Origin: JAJPKK01 sp963781195
GTDB lineage: Bacteria; Pseudomonadota; Alphaproteobacteria; Rhizobiales; Xanthobacteraceae
NCBI GenBank assembly: GCA_963781195.1
Contig: CAWAEZ010000011.1
Location: 124,001 to 188,000, forward strand
DNA: 64,000 bases
Direction: 5' to 3'
This document shows, one piece after another, positions 17,627 through 27,205 of this stretch. Numbering within the stretch: position 1 is the stretch's first letter; every line of letters starts with the position of its first letter. The translations under genes and the position numbers were made by a program. The notes beneath the pieces were generated by a model. The model saw only the letters and a list, made by a program, of their open reading frames with translations. It searched no databases and had not been told where the DNA came from.

Positions 17627-18058
17627 CTTGAATCGCTGTCAGTTGCCGGCCGGGATAGCCGGGAGCTGAACTTCCCATGCCGCTGCAATCGGGCAGGATA
17701 GTGGTGGGTTCGGCCCCGGCTCCGTGTCTTTCGTCAATGGCCGAACTCGGTCGGTTTGTCCAGCCGCGATCCCTGGTTTGGATAATACGCCGCAACGTCT
17801 GACCGAACCGGAGCCGCGGCGCGCCGGAAAGCGTTGGTCGGGAGTCTCATGGTGCGGGAGTCTTGGTTGGGAGGATGGCGCGAAGTTTTGGTCGGATAAC
17901 CCGACTGGAAGTCTTCGCCCGCAGTCCGGGCCAGCAAAGTCCTTGGCCGCGGACTTCTTCGGCTGCGGTCTTCCTTGACTGCGGTCTTGGCGCGAGGCCC
18001 GGTCTCGGCTAAGTGCAGCCCGCGCGCATTCTGCGACGCGAAAGCGACGGGGTCCTGC
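17627..18058. other. divergent intergenic region of the beta-glucan locus
   Basis: Lies between the minus-strand exported protein and the plus-strand GH17 protein, so it should hold both promoters. Open frames running through it have no domain features. No clear dyad or sigma-factor box was found. Confidence 0.45.
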
Positions 18059-19663
18059 ATGAAACGGGCGCGCGCCCTTTGCGCGGCGACACTGGCGGTG
18101 ATCGCGCTGACGTGGTGGTGGCTCGGCCGCCCGCTCGAGGCGCCCGCTGTCGCCGCCGATCCCGGCCGCATCCAGTGCATGTCCTACGCGCCGTTCCGCG
18201 GCAACGACAGCCCGCTCGACCCGGCCACCCAGGTTCCGGCGAGCGACATCGAGGCGGACCTCGTCAAGCTCGCGCAGCTGACCGACTGCGTGCGCACCTA
18301 TTCGACGGAGAACGGCCTCGACGCGGTCCCGGCGATCGCCCAGCGTCTCGGCCTCAAAGTGATCCAGGGCCTTTGGCTCGGCAGCGACCGCCAGAAAAAT
18401 CGCATCCGCATCGACGCCGTCGTCGCGCTGGCGAAGCGCTACCGCGACACGATTTCGGCGATCGTCGTCGGCAACGAGGTGCTGTTGCGCGGCGAGCTGG
18501 CGCCGGCCGACATCGTCAACGTCCTGCACGAGGTCAAGGCGGCGACGGCGATGCCGGTCACCTATGCCGACGTCTGGGAGTACTGGCTGCGCAACCGGGA
18601 GATTGCGCAGGCGGTCGATTTCGTGACCATCCACATCCTGCCGTACTGGGAGGACTTTCCGATCTCCGCCGAGCAGGCCGGCGCCCACGTGGATTCGATC
18701 CGCGGCCGGGTGGCCGCGAGCTTCCCCGGCAAGGATATCCTGATCGGCGAGGTCGGCTGGCCGAGCGCCGGCCGCATGCGCGAGGGCGCGCTGCCGTCGC
18801 CCGCCAACCAGGCGCGGGTGCTCGAGGAGGTGATGGCGCGGGCGCGTGCCGGCCATTACCGCGTCAACCTCATCGAGGCCTTCGACCAGCCGTGGAAACG
18901 CAAGCTCGAAGGCACGGTCGGCGGCTACTGGGGCCTCCTCACCTCGGGAGGGCGGGCGCCGAAGTTCACCTGGGGCGAGCCGGTGTCGAACCATCCGGCC
19001 TGGGTCTGGCAGATGCTGGGCGGCCTTGCGCTCGCCGGGCTCGTGTTCGGAGCCGGACTCTCAGCGCCGCAGGCGAAATCGGCCGGCCTGGCGGCGCCGG
19101 CACTGGGCGGCGTGATCCTCTCCGCGCTCGCCGCAGGGATCGCGGCGCCCTGGGCGGTCGCCAATGCCGCCACCGAAAGCCTCGGCCCCGGCGGATGGGT
19201 GCGCGGCCTCGCCTTCATCGCGGTGTCGCTCGCCGCGCCGGTCGCGGCCGGCGTCACGCTGTCGCGGGATTTGCCGGTGCCATCCTTCGCCAGCGTCTTG
19301 GCGCGGGCGGCGCACCGTCCGCGCGGCGGACCGGCTCTCGCTGCCGGGGCGATCCTCGTCGCCGTCACCGTGCTGGCGCTGCAGACGGCGCTCGGCCTCG
19401 TGTTCGATCCGCGCTACCGCGACCTCACCTTCGCGCCGCTTACCGCCGCCGTGATCCCCTATGCGGTGGCCTCGGTGGTGGGGCTGCGGGGGAGGGCGCG
19501 GCTCGGCCGGGCGGAACGGATCGCGGCGCTGACGCTCGCCGGATCGGCGGTCTATATCGGGCTCAACGAGAGTTTCGTGAACTGGCAGGCGGCGTGGTTT
19601 GCCGCGATGCTCGTCCTGCTCGCGATCACACTGTTTCGGTTACGGGACGTGCAAAGCACATGA
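18059..19663 (+). CDS. GH17-domain membrane protein (NdvC-type beta-1,6-glucan transferase)
   Basis: A 534-residue protein. Residues 1-25 are a signal anchor. Residues ~35-310 are a GH17 domain with acid/base Glu140 (VVGNEVLLRG) and nucleophile Glu231 (IGEVGWPSAGR). The C-terminal 200 residues are hydrophobic with about eight membrane helices. Bradyrhizobium NdvC, of similar size and layout, introduces beta-1,6 linkages into the glucan; this protein lacks a GT2 domain and is probably a transglycosylase. The GH17 part is a clear paralogue of that in the 910-residue synthase. Start ATG 18059 gives a typical anchor; ATG 17975 is an in-frame alternative. Its 3' end overlaps the convergent gene by 38 bases. 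Confidence 0.85.
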   Translation: MKRARALCAATLAVIALTWWWLGRPLEAPAVAADPGRIQCMSYAPFRGNDSPLDPATQVPASDIEADLVKLAQLTDCVRTYSTENGLDAVPAIAQRLGLKVIQGLWLGSDRQKNRIRIDAVVALAKRYRDTISAIVVGNEVLLRGELAPADIVNVLHEVKAATAMPVTYADVWEYWLRNREIAQAVDFVTIHILPYWEDFPISAEQAGAHVDSIRGRVAASFPGKDILIGEVGWPSAGRMREGALPSPANQARVLEEVMARARAGHYRVNLIEAFDQPWKRKLEGTVGGYWGLLTSGGRAPKFTWGEPVSNHPAWVWQMLGGLALAGLVFGAGLSAPQAKSAGLAAPALGGVILSALAAGIAAPWAVANAATESLGPGGWVRGLAFIAVSLAAPVAAGVTLSRDLPVPSFASVLARAAHRPRGGPALAAGAILVAVTVLALQTALGLVFDPRYRDLTFAPLTAAVIPYAVASVVGLRGRARLGRAERIAALTLAGSAVYIGLNESFVNWQAAWFAAMLVLLAITLFRLRDVQST

Positions 19664-20045
19664 CGAGCAGCGCCGCGGCAAAGCCGGAGAGGCCCGCATT
19701 GTAGAGCACGAGGCCGAACGCGGTGAATACGAGGCCGATGGTGAACAGTCCAACCGACGGCCGGATCAGCGCCAGCATCGCGGCACCGAGGCTCACCCAG
19801 CCGAACACGTCATGGTCGAACAGGGCGGATGCGACCTTGCGGCTTTGACACAGCCAGGTCTTCAGGCCGAGGTCGCAGGCGAGCCCGACGCTCGGCTGCT
19901 CGATGACCAGGTAGCGCATGTACATGGCGTAGCCCAGCGCGACGAAGCCGATCGAGATCACCCAGTTGAGCGAAGCCGCCGACGGCGCGAACAGCCGCGG
20001 GCGCGGGGCGTCGGAGGGCGGTGCGGGAGTATCGTTCGCAGACAT
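19626..20045 (-). CDS. small four-helix membrane protein of the beta-glucan locus
   Basis: A 139-residue integral membrane protein. After a Pro-rich start (MSANDTPAPPSDAPRPRLF) come about four hydrophobic segments (WVISIGFVALGYAMYMRYL, VFGWVSLGAAMLALI, VGLFTIGLVFTAFGLVLYNA, FAAALLVMCFA). Cysteines in ACDLGLKTWLCQS flank a periplasmic loop. Similar proteins occur beside NdvC-type genes in related genomes from memory. Start taken at ATG 20045; the long upstream extension is not credible. Overlaps the 3' end of the GH17 membrane protein by 38 bases, tail to tail. Confidence 0.72.
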   Translation of the reverse strand: MSANDTPAPPSDAPRPRLFAPSAASLNWVISIGFVALGYAMYMRYLVIEQPSVGLACDLGLKTWLCQSRKVASALFDHDVFGWVSLGAAMLALIRPSVGLFTIGLVFTAFGLVLYNAGLSGFAAALLVMCFARPVTETV

Positions 20046-20356
20046 GGCGGCTTCCATAGCATGCCCTCCGCAAGGCGGAAGTACGGGATGCGGACGCACT
20101 GGCCGGCAGAATCGCGGCCGGACCTCCGCTTTTGCTTTGCGGGGGTGGGAGCTGCCACCCACCATGGCGGTGCTGTGTGCGCCGTCGGCACGCCGCCGGT
20201 CAGCCAAAATATTCGGTCGCACCGCCGAGTCTCCCTGCCTGTCGCTTTCCCGGCCAGCGGCGGAAGGGGAAAAAGGCCTCATCGCGGCGCTTTCCTCGAC
20301 CCGGCGTGCCGCGTTATGAGGTTGAGTCCGGCCGCTCGACCGGAGGGGTGGATCAG
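20046..20356. other. intergenic region upstream of glmU, no supported gene
   Basis: Divergent spacer between the small membrane protein and glmU. Several frames are open because of high GC, but none has features. A purine-rich ribosome site (GGAGGGGTGG, from 20342) closes it on the right. Confidence 0.5.
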
Positions 20357-21706
20357 ATGAATGCAAGGACCTGTCTCACCATCGTTCTCGCCGCCGGTGA
20401 GGGCACCCGCATGCGGGCGTCGCGGCCGAAGGTGCTGCACGCCATCGGCGGCCGGACCCTCATCGCCCATGTGCTTGCCGCCGCCGGCGCTGCGGGCGGG
20501 ACGCAGGCGGTGGTGATCGGCCCCGCCCAGGATGCGGTGGCCGCCGCGGTCAAGGCGGGCTCGCCCGGCGCCGAAATCTTCGTGCAGCAGGAGCGGCGCG
20601 GCACCGCCCACGCGGTGCTGGCGGCGAAGGCGGCGCTGGCGCGCGGCGCGGACGACGTCCTCGTCGCCTTTGCCGACACCCCGTTGGTGACCCCGCAGAC
20701 CCTGGAAAGGCTGCGCGCCGCGCTGGCCCAGGGCGCCGCGGTGGCGGTGCTCGGGTTTCGCCCGGCGGACCCCACCGGCTATGGCCGGTTGATCGTCGGG
20801 GCGGATGGCGCGCTGCAGGCGATCCGGGAGGAGAAAGACGCCAGTGCCGTGGAACGCGCCATCGGCCTTTGCAATGCCGGCCTGATGGCGCTGCGCGGCG
20901 ACGCCGCTCTCGCCATCCTGGAGCGGATCAATGACGATAACGCCAAGCGCGAGTTCTATCTGACCGACGCCGTCGCGGTCGCCCGCGAGCTCGGCTTGAC
21001 GGCGATGGCCCTCGAGACCGGCGAAGATGAGGTGCGCGGCGTCAACACCCAGGCCCAGCTCGCCGAGGCGGAGGCCGTCCTCCAGCGCCGGCTGCGGGCG
21101 GCGGCCCATGAGGCCGGCGTCGTGATGACGGCGCCCGACACGGTGCATTTCTGCGTCGACACCCGGCTCGGCCGCGATGTCGTCGTCGAGCCCTATGTCG
21201 TGTTCGGCCCCGGCGTCGCCGTGGACGACGGGGCGATCATCCGCTCGTTCTCCCACCTCGAGGGCGCAACCGTGGGGCGGGGCGCCCGGGTCGGGCCCTA
21301 CGCCCGGCTGCGCCCCGGGGCCCGCCTCGAGGCGGACGTCCATGTCGGCAACTTCGTCGAGGTGAAGGAGGCGCGCCTCGGCCAGGGGGCCAAGGCCAAC
21401 CACCTCTCCTATATCGGGGATGCCAGCGTGGGCGCGGGCACCAACATCGGCGCCGGTGCCATCACCTGCAATTACGACGGCGCCTTCAAGCACCGCACCG
21501 AGATCGGCAAGGGCGCCTTCATCGGCTCGAATGCGGCACTGGTGGCGCCGGTCAAGGTCGGTGACGGCGCCTATGTCGGCACCGGCTCGGTCATCACCGA
21601 CGAGGTTCCAGCGGACGCGCTCGCGCTGGCGCGTGGCCGCCAGGTGGTCAAGGAAGGCTGGGCGGCGCGGCTGCGCAGCATGGTCGCGGCGCGCAAATCG
21701 TCCTGA
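20357..21706 (+). CDS. glmU: bifunctional GlmU: GlcN-1-P acetyltransferase / GlcNAc-1-P uridyltransferase
   Basis: A 449-residue cytosolic enzyme making UDP-N-acetylglucosamine for peptidoglycan and lipopolysaccharide. The N-terminal pyrophosphorylase carries LAAGEGTRMRASRPKVLH (residues 11-28), QQERRGTAHAV and FADTPLV. From ~250 the hexapeptide left-handed beta-helix begins (HLEGATVGRGARVGPYARLR), ending with the acetyl-CoA site region NHLSYIGDASVGAGTNIGAG and CNYDGAFKHRTEIG. Length and order match the family. GGAGGGG lies upstream of ATG 20357. Followed by a terminator-like hairpin, then glmS, the enzyme that opens the same pathway. Confidence 0.97.
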   Translation: MNARTCLTIVLAAGEGTRMRASRPKVLHAIGGRTLIAHVLAAAGAAGGTQAVVIGPAQDAVAAAVKAGSPGAEIFVQQERRGTAHAVLAAKAALARGADDVLVAFADTPLVTPQTLERLRAALAQGAAVAVLGFRPADPTGYGRLIVGADGALQAIREEKDASAVERAIGLCNAGLMALRGDAALAILERINDDNAKREFYLTDAVAVARELGLTAMALETGEDEVRGVNTQAQLAEAEAVLQRRLRAAAHEAGVVMTAPDTVHFCVDTRLGRDVVVEPYVVFGPGVAVDDGAIIRSFSHLEGATVGRGARVGPYARLRPGARLEADVHVGNFVEVKEARLGQGAKANHLSYIGDASVGAGTNIGAGAITCNYDGAFKHRTEIGKGAFIGSNAALVAPVKVGDGAYVGTGSVITDEVPADALALARGRQVVKEGWAARLRSMVAARKSS

Positions 21707-21791
21707 TGGGGGCTTCGGCCTCACGCATTCAGGCCTCATCCATTCAGGCCCGGACCCGTGGCGCGAAGCCGTGGCTCGTGAAACACACCAG

Positions 21792-21836
21792 AGAAGCGAA
21801 ATAACCGTATGCGTCCATAACGGTTTTTTCGCTTCT
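21792..21836. terminator. strong hairpin with T-run between glmU and glmS
   Basis: Arms 21792-21808 and 21820-21836 are complementary over 17 bases with one mismatch, around an 11-base loop. The core AACCGT/ACGGTT is followed by a run of six T. This fits an intrinsic terminator for glmU. The flanking A- and T-rich arms would let it act in both directions. It lies 86 bases after the glmU stop in an otherwise GC-rich spacer. Confidence 0.75.
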
Positions 21837-22062
21837 ATTTGAGACAAAGGGGAGGCGTCGCGCGAGGGTTCCCGGCATCGCCACGGCCGGGGTCACCCTG
21901 CAGGCATGCGCGGGTGACGGCTTGGCGTGACGCGGGCGGTAGAGCATTGGGTCGAAAAGTTGCAGACTTTCCGGACCGGATCATGCTCAAAACAACGACG
22001 TCAGAGGGCGGTCCGGAGACGTTCCGGGGCGGTGGCATCCTCAAGGCCAGGGGTTTGGTTTC

Positions 22063-23889
<1,827 letters not shown>

Positions 23890-24000
23890 GGTCGCCGGGC
23901 GGCGGAAGAGCGCGGCCGAAAGTAGCCACCTCGTCGCACTGAGGCTGATCGGTCGCGGCCGGCATGGCGCATGCAGGCATCAAGCCATAGAGTTTGGATC

Positions 24001-24837
24001 ATGACCTCGTTGGACGAATCCAAGTCGCCGCCGGGCGCGCCCGGCAAGCCGCCGGTGCCAGGCAAGCCGCCCGTGCCAGGCAAGCCGCCCATGCCAGGCA
24101 AGTCGCCCGTGCCCGGCAAGCCGCCCGTGCACCATCAAGGCATCGGCAGCCGCCTGCGCAATTATTTCCTCACCGGCCTCGTCGTCGCGGGGCCGGTCGC
24201 CATCACCATCTGGCTGACCTGGACGATCGTCAACTGGGTCGACGACATCGTGCGGCCCCTCATTCCGGTGGCCTACCGGCCGGAGACCTATCTGCCCGGC
24301 AAGATCCCGGGCACCGGGTTGGTGATCGCGTTGCTGGCACTCACCCTGCTCGGGTTCCTTGCCGCCAACCTGGTCGGGCGCACGCTCGTCGAGGCGGGCG
24401 AGCGCATCCTCGACCGGATGCCGCTGGTGCGTTCGATCTACAAGGGCCTCAAGCAGGTGTTCGAGACCCTGTTCTCGCAGTCGGGCTCGAGCTTCCGCAC
24501 CGTGGGCCTGATCGAATTTCCCGCGCCGGGCATGTGGTCGCTGGTGTTCCTGTCGCAACCACCTTCGTCGGAGATCACGTCGGTGCTCCCCAACAAGGCG
24601 GAGCACGTGTCGGTGTTCATGCCGTGCACGCCGAACCCGACCACCGGTTTCTTCTTCTACGTGCCGCGCAGCGCCGTGGTCGAACTCGACATTCCGGTCG
24701 AGGCCGCGGCGAAGCTCATCATGTCGGCCGGCTTGATCCAGCCGACCGCGGCCGATGGCCCGAAGCGGCTCGCCGCGCTGGCCGAGACTGCCCGGATGGC
24801 GCAGTTGGCAAAGCCGGAGCCGGCGACGGCGGAGTGA
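24001..24837 (+). CDS. DUF502 family membrane protein with PGKPPV repeats
   Basis: A 278-residue inner-membrane protein of the DUF502 family (function unknown). Residues ~12-43 are five tandem PGKPP(V/M)-type hexapeptides encoded by an 18-base direct repeat. Then come two membrane helices (YFLTGLVVAGPVAITIWLTW and GLVIALLALTLLGFLAANL), the DUF502 core (ERILDRMPLVRSIYKGLKQV) and a conserved C-terminal part (VFMPCTPNPTTGFFFYVPR). Start taken at ATG 24001; ATG 23971 would add 10 residues. Follows glmS by about 110 bases on the same strand. Confidence 0.85.
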   Translation: MTSLDESKSPPGAPGKPPVPGKPPVPGKPPMPGKSPVPGKPPVHHQGIGSRLRNYFLTGLVVAGPVAITIWLTWTIVNWVDDIVRPLIPVAYRPETYLPGKIPGTGLVIALLALTLLGFLAANLVGRTLVEAGERILDRMPLVRSIYKGLKQVFETLFSQSGSSFRTVGLIEFPAPGMWSLVFLSQPPSSEITSVLPNKAEHVSVFMPCTPNPTTGFFFYVPRSAVVELDIPVEAAAKLIMSAGLIQPTAADGPKRLAALAETARMAQLAKPEPATAE

Positions 24838-24884
24838 AGCGGGTCGTCGTTGCGGCGACCTTCGTGACGCCGAAGTCCACCGTC

Positions 24885-24999
24885 TGCCATTATCGCGGGT
24901 GGCTCGCGCCGGGCCGCTGCGCCGGCGCTCCCTGTCGGACGGCGGGGTTGAGCGCAGCGACAGGCCAAGCGCGATCGCCAGCACTGCGGCCAGCCTCGT
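24885..24999. repeat. detached copy of the 3' end of the kinase/phosphatase gene
   Basis: About 115 bases here closely resemble 25142-25256, the last ~38 codons of the PP2C/kinase gene on the minus strand, at roughly 80 percent identity by eye. In the same orientation the copy still reads LAAVLAIALGLSL, matching LAAVLVIALGLSLAL of the gene, and in another frame ALNPAVRQGAPAQRPGASHPR-like residues. It has no start and several shifts, so it is a remnant and not a gene. A strong hairpin follows at 25003-25034. Confidence 0.75.
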
Positions 25000-25002
25000 A
25001 GG

Positions 25003-25034
25003 GTGGGCAAAGGCGCTCTTCGCGCCGTGCCCAC
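25003..25034. repeat. perfect hairpin, intergenic palindromic repeat
   Basis: GTGGGCA (25003-25009) pairs with TGCCCAC (25028-25034), and GGCGC (25012-25016) with GCGCC nearer the loop. The motif is a familiar type of intergenic palindrome in Bradyrhizobiaceae, by recall. It lies between the duplicated gene tail and the real end of the kinase gene. Confidence 0.65.
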
Positions 25035-25144
25035 GCGTGCGGTGTCGCGAGGGTGAAGTCAGACGTGGGCACTGCGCGGCGGGCTCACAGCGAAATCGCG
25101 GGGACATGCCAGGCGCCTTTTGCCGCTATACCCACCATAGGCCG

Positions 25145-26947
25145 TTATCGGGGGTGGCTCGCGCCGGGCCGCTCCACCGGCGCTCCGTGCCGCAGGGCGG
25201 GATTGAGGGCGAGCGACAGGCCGAGTGCGATCACCAGCACTGCGGCCAGGACTTTCCAGACGAGGAGCGGGTTGCGCTCATAGAGCGGTTGCCGGCGCGG
25301 CCGGGGCGGCGCCGCGCGGATCTTGCCATGCTCCAGGGCGAAGATGAATTCCAGGACGTCGCCGAAGCGGTCGTCGGCATTGGCTGAGGTGGCGCGGGCG
25401 AGCGCCTCGTCGAGCCAGGCGGGCAAGTCGGGTCGGTGCCCGGTGAGTGCGGTCGCCCGCCGGAAGCGTGGCTGGGAAAAGGCCTCGATCTCACCATAGG
25501 GATATTCGCCGGTGAACATCCGGTAGATCGTCACCCCCAACGCGAACTGGTCCGAGCGCTCATCACCGACGGCGCCCGCGAGCAATTCCGGGGCCATGTA
25601 GCTCGGCGTGCCCGGCGCATAGGCGGCCGGAATGTCCTCCATATGGGGCAGCCGTGCGACGCCGAGGTCGATCAGCCGCAGCCCAGGCACCTCATGGGCG
25701 CGGATCGCCTCGAGGATCACGTTGTCCGGCTTGATGTCGCGGTGGATGATGCCGGCCCGGTGGAGGGCGGCGACGCCGCCGGCGAGCTTGATCGCGTAGT
25801 CGAGCCCGATCGTGAGCGAGAGCGGCGGCGGCCGCGACAGGCGCCGCTCCAGCGTTTCGCCGTCGTAGAACGGCATCGCCGAATAAAGTGCGGTCTGCCG
25901 CCCGGAGACGAGCTCGATGGTCTCGCCGACCCACGGGCTGCGGATGCGTGCCGCGATCCACGCCTCGCGCAAGAAGGCGTCGCGCAGGACGCGCTCCGCC
26001 CCGGTCACCGGTTTTGGAAACTTCAGGATGACGCGCCTGTTCTCGAGCCGGTCCTCGGCCTCGAACACCCGGGTGTAGCGGCCGTCCGCCAGCATCGACT
26101 GCAACTGGAAGCCGTCGACCGTGGCGCCGGCCTTGGGCACCGGCAGCAGCGGCAGGGCGTCGGCGGCGAAGGCGAGGTCGGTCTCGTCGGCAGGCGGCAG
26201 TCCGATGACGTCGACCACCATGGCGGTTGCATTGTCCCCGGTGCGGGCGGCGATTCCTGCCGCCACGAGATCGCGGGCGGTTTCCTCCGGCGCATTGCGC
26301 CGCGCCAGGATGTCCGCGAACTCGCGGTCCGCGACTCCGCCATGGATGCCGTCGGAACAGAGAAGATAGCGGTCGTGGACGCGCAACGTGTCGGTCGCGT
26401 AGTCGATCCGCACGCCTTCCTCGACCCCCAGGGCGCGGGTGAGGATGTGCCGCAGCCCCGCGCCGGCCATGGCATGGTCCGTGGTCATGCGGTCGAGGCG
26501 GCCGTCGCGCCAGCGATAGGCGCGGGTATCGCCCACATGGATGACGTGGATGCGTCGGCCGCGCAGCACGAGTGCGGTCAGCGTCGTCGCCATCCCGGCA
26601 AGAGTCTCGTCGCGGCGCCCGGTGGCGTGGGCCCAGGAATTGAAGGCTTCAACCGTGCGGGCACTGTTGCGATGGATGCCGAGCGTCGCGTTCTGGCCGA
26701 GATGACCTTCGATGAAGGAGCGCACCGCGAGCTCGGCCGCGACCCGCCCGCCTTTGGCGCCACCGACGCCGTCGGCGATCGCAGCGACCGCGCCGAGCTG
26801 AACCTGCTGCGTGCGGCTGTCCGGGAAAAAAGCTGCATAGTCCTCGTTCGCCTTGCGCGGACCTGCGTCGGTGGCGATGCCGAAACGTAGCTCGAGACGG
26901 CTCGGACTGTTGGCCGCGATGTCGCCAGGTACGTTTTGTCGCCGCAT
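25145..26947 (-). CDS. bifunctional PP2C-type phosphatase / Ser-Thr protein kinase, membrane-anchored
   Basis: A 600-residue signalling protein. Residues ~20-255 are a PP2C phosphatase (AIADGVGGAKGG, VIHVGDTRAYRW, LCSDGIHGG, RTGDNATAMVVDV). Residues ~275-545 are a Hanks-type kinase (VILKFPK for ATP, HRDIKPDNVIL catalytic loop, DLGVAR in place of DFG, APGTPSYMAPE activation segment). A single C-terminal helix near 565-582 anchors it. The same fusion is found beside nitrate transporters and nitrite reductase genes in Pseudomonas, Azotobacter and others. Here it is divergent from the NarK gene, so a role in nitrate uptake or assimilation control is inferred. Target unknown. Confidence 0.92.
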   Translation of the reverse strand: MRRQNVPGDIAANSPSRLELRFGIATDAGPRKANEDYAAFFPDSRTQQVQLGAVAAIADGVGGAKGGRVAAELAVRSFIEGHLGQNATLGIHRNSARTVEAFNSWAHATGRRDETLAGMATTLTALVLRGRRIHVIHVGDTRAYRWRDGRLDRMTTDHAMAGAGLRHILTRALGVEEGVRIDYATDTLRVHDRYLLCSDGIHGGVADREFADILARRNAPEETARDLVAAGIAARTGDNATAMVVDVIGLPPADETDLAFAADALPLLPVPKAGATVDGFQLQSMLADGRYTRVFEAEDRLENRRVILKFPKPVTGAERVLRDAFLREAWIAARIRSPWVGETIELVSGRQTALYSAMPFYDGETLERRLSRPPPLSLTIGLDYAIKLAGGVAALHRAGIIHRDIKPDNVILEAIRAHEVPGLRLIDLGVARLPHMEDIPAAYAPGTPSYMAPELLAGAVGDERSDQFALGVTIYRMFTGEYPYGEIEAFSQPRFRRATALTGHRPDLPAWLDEALARATSANADDRFGDVLEFIFALEHGKIRAAPPRPRRQPLYERNPLLVWKVLAAVLVIALGLSLALNPALRHGAPVERPGASHPR

Positions 26948-27205
26948 GCGGGTCGACCCGATCGCCTAGCGTGCGCCGCGGCGGGCCAGGCCCGGACGCA
27001 CAAAATATGCGCGGACATGCCGTCGAACCATGCAAACCGGTGCGGCACGATTTGCGCGCGGGGGGGCGGGCGTTTCTCGCCGTTTGCGCGATGCGGGCCG
27101 CCAAACTCGTGCAAAAAAGTACGTCATCGCTGTGATTGCAATTTGAGAGGCCGTGCATTCATTTTGGTCAGCACATCCTATAATCAATTCGAGGATCATG
27201 CTGCG
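26948..27205. other. divergent promoter region of the nitrate cluster
   Basis: The spacer between the kinase and the transporter is less GC-rich in its right half. A perfect TATAAT occurs at 27179-27184, 22 bases before the transporter ATG, but no good -35 box lies at the right distance. GAGGA near 27191 is the likely ribosome site. No NtrC/sigma-54 site was recognised. Confidence 0.45.

Noticed and set aside
21837..22062. Possible glmS ribozyme/riboswitch upstream of glmS
   Set aside because: No ribozyme core recognised; that element is characteristic of Gram-positive bacteria, and the spacer only shows a terminator-like hairpin further upstream.
23980..25107. 375-residue minus-strand frame through the DUF502 gene
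   Set aside because: Antisense to DUF502; only its first part resembles anything, and that is the copied tail of the kinase gene.
27179..27184. Perfect TATAAT as promoter of the NarK operon
   Set aside because: No acceptable -35 element at 16-18 bases, so the promoter call was left out and only mentioned in the spacer entry.
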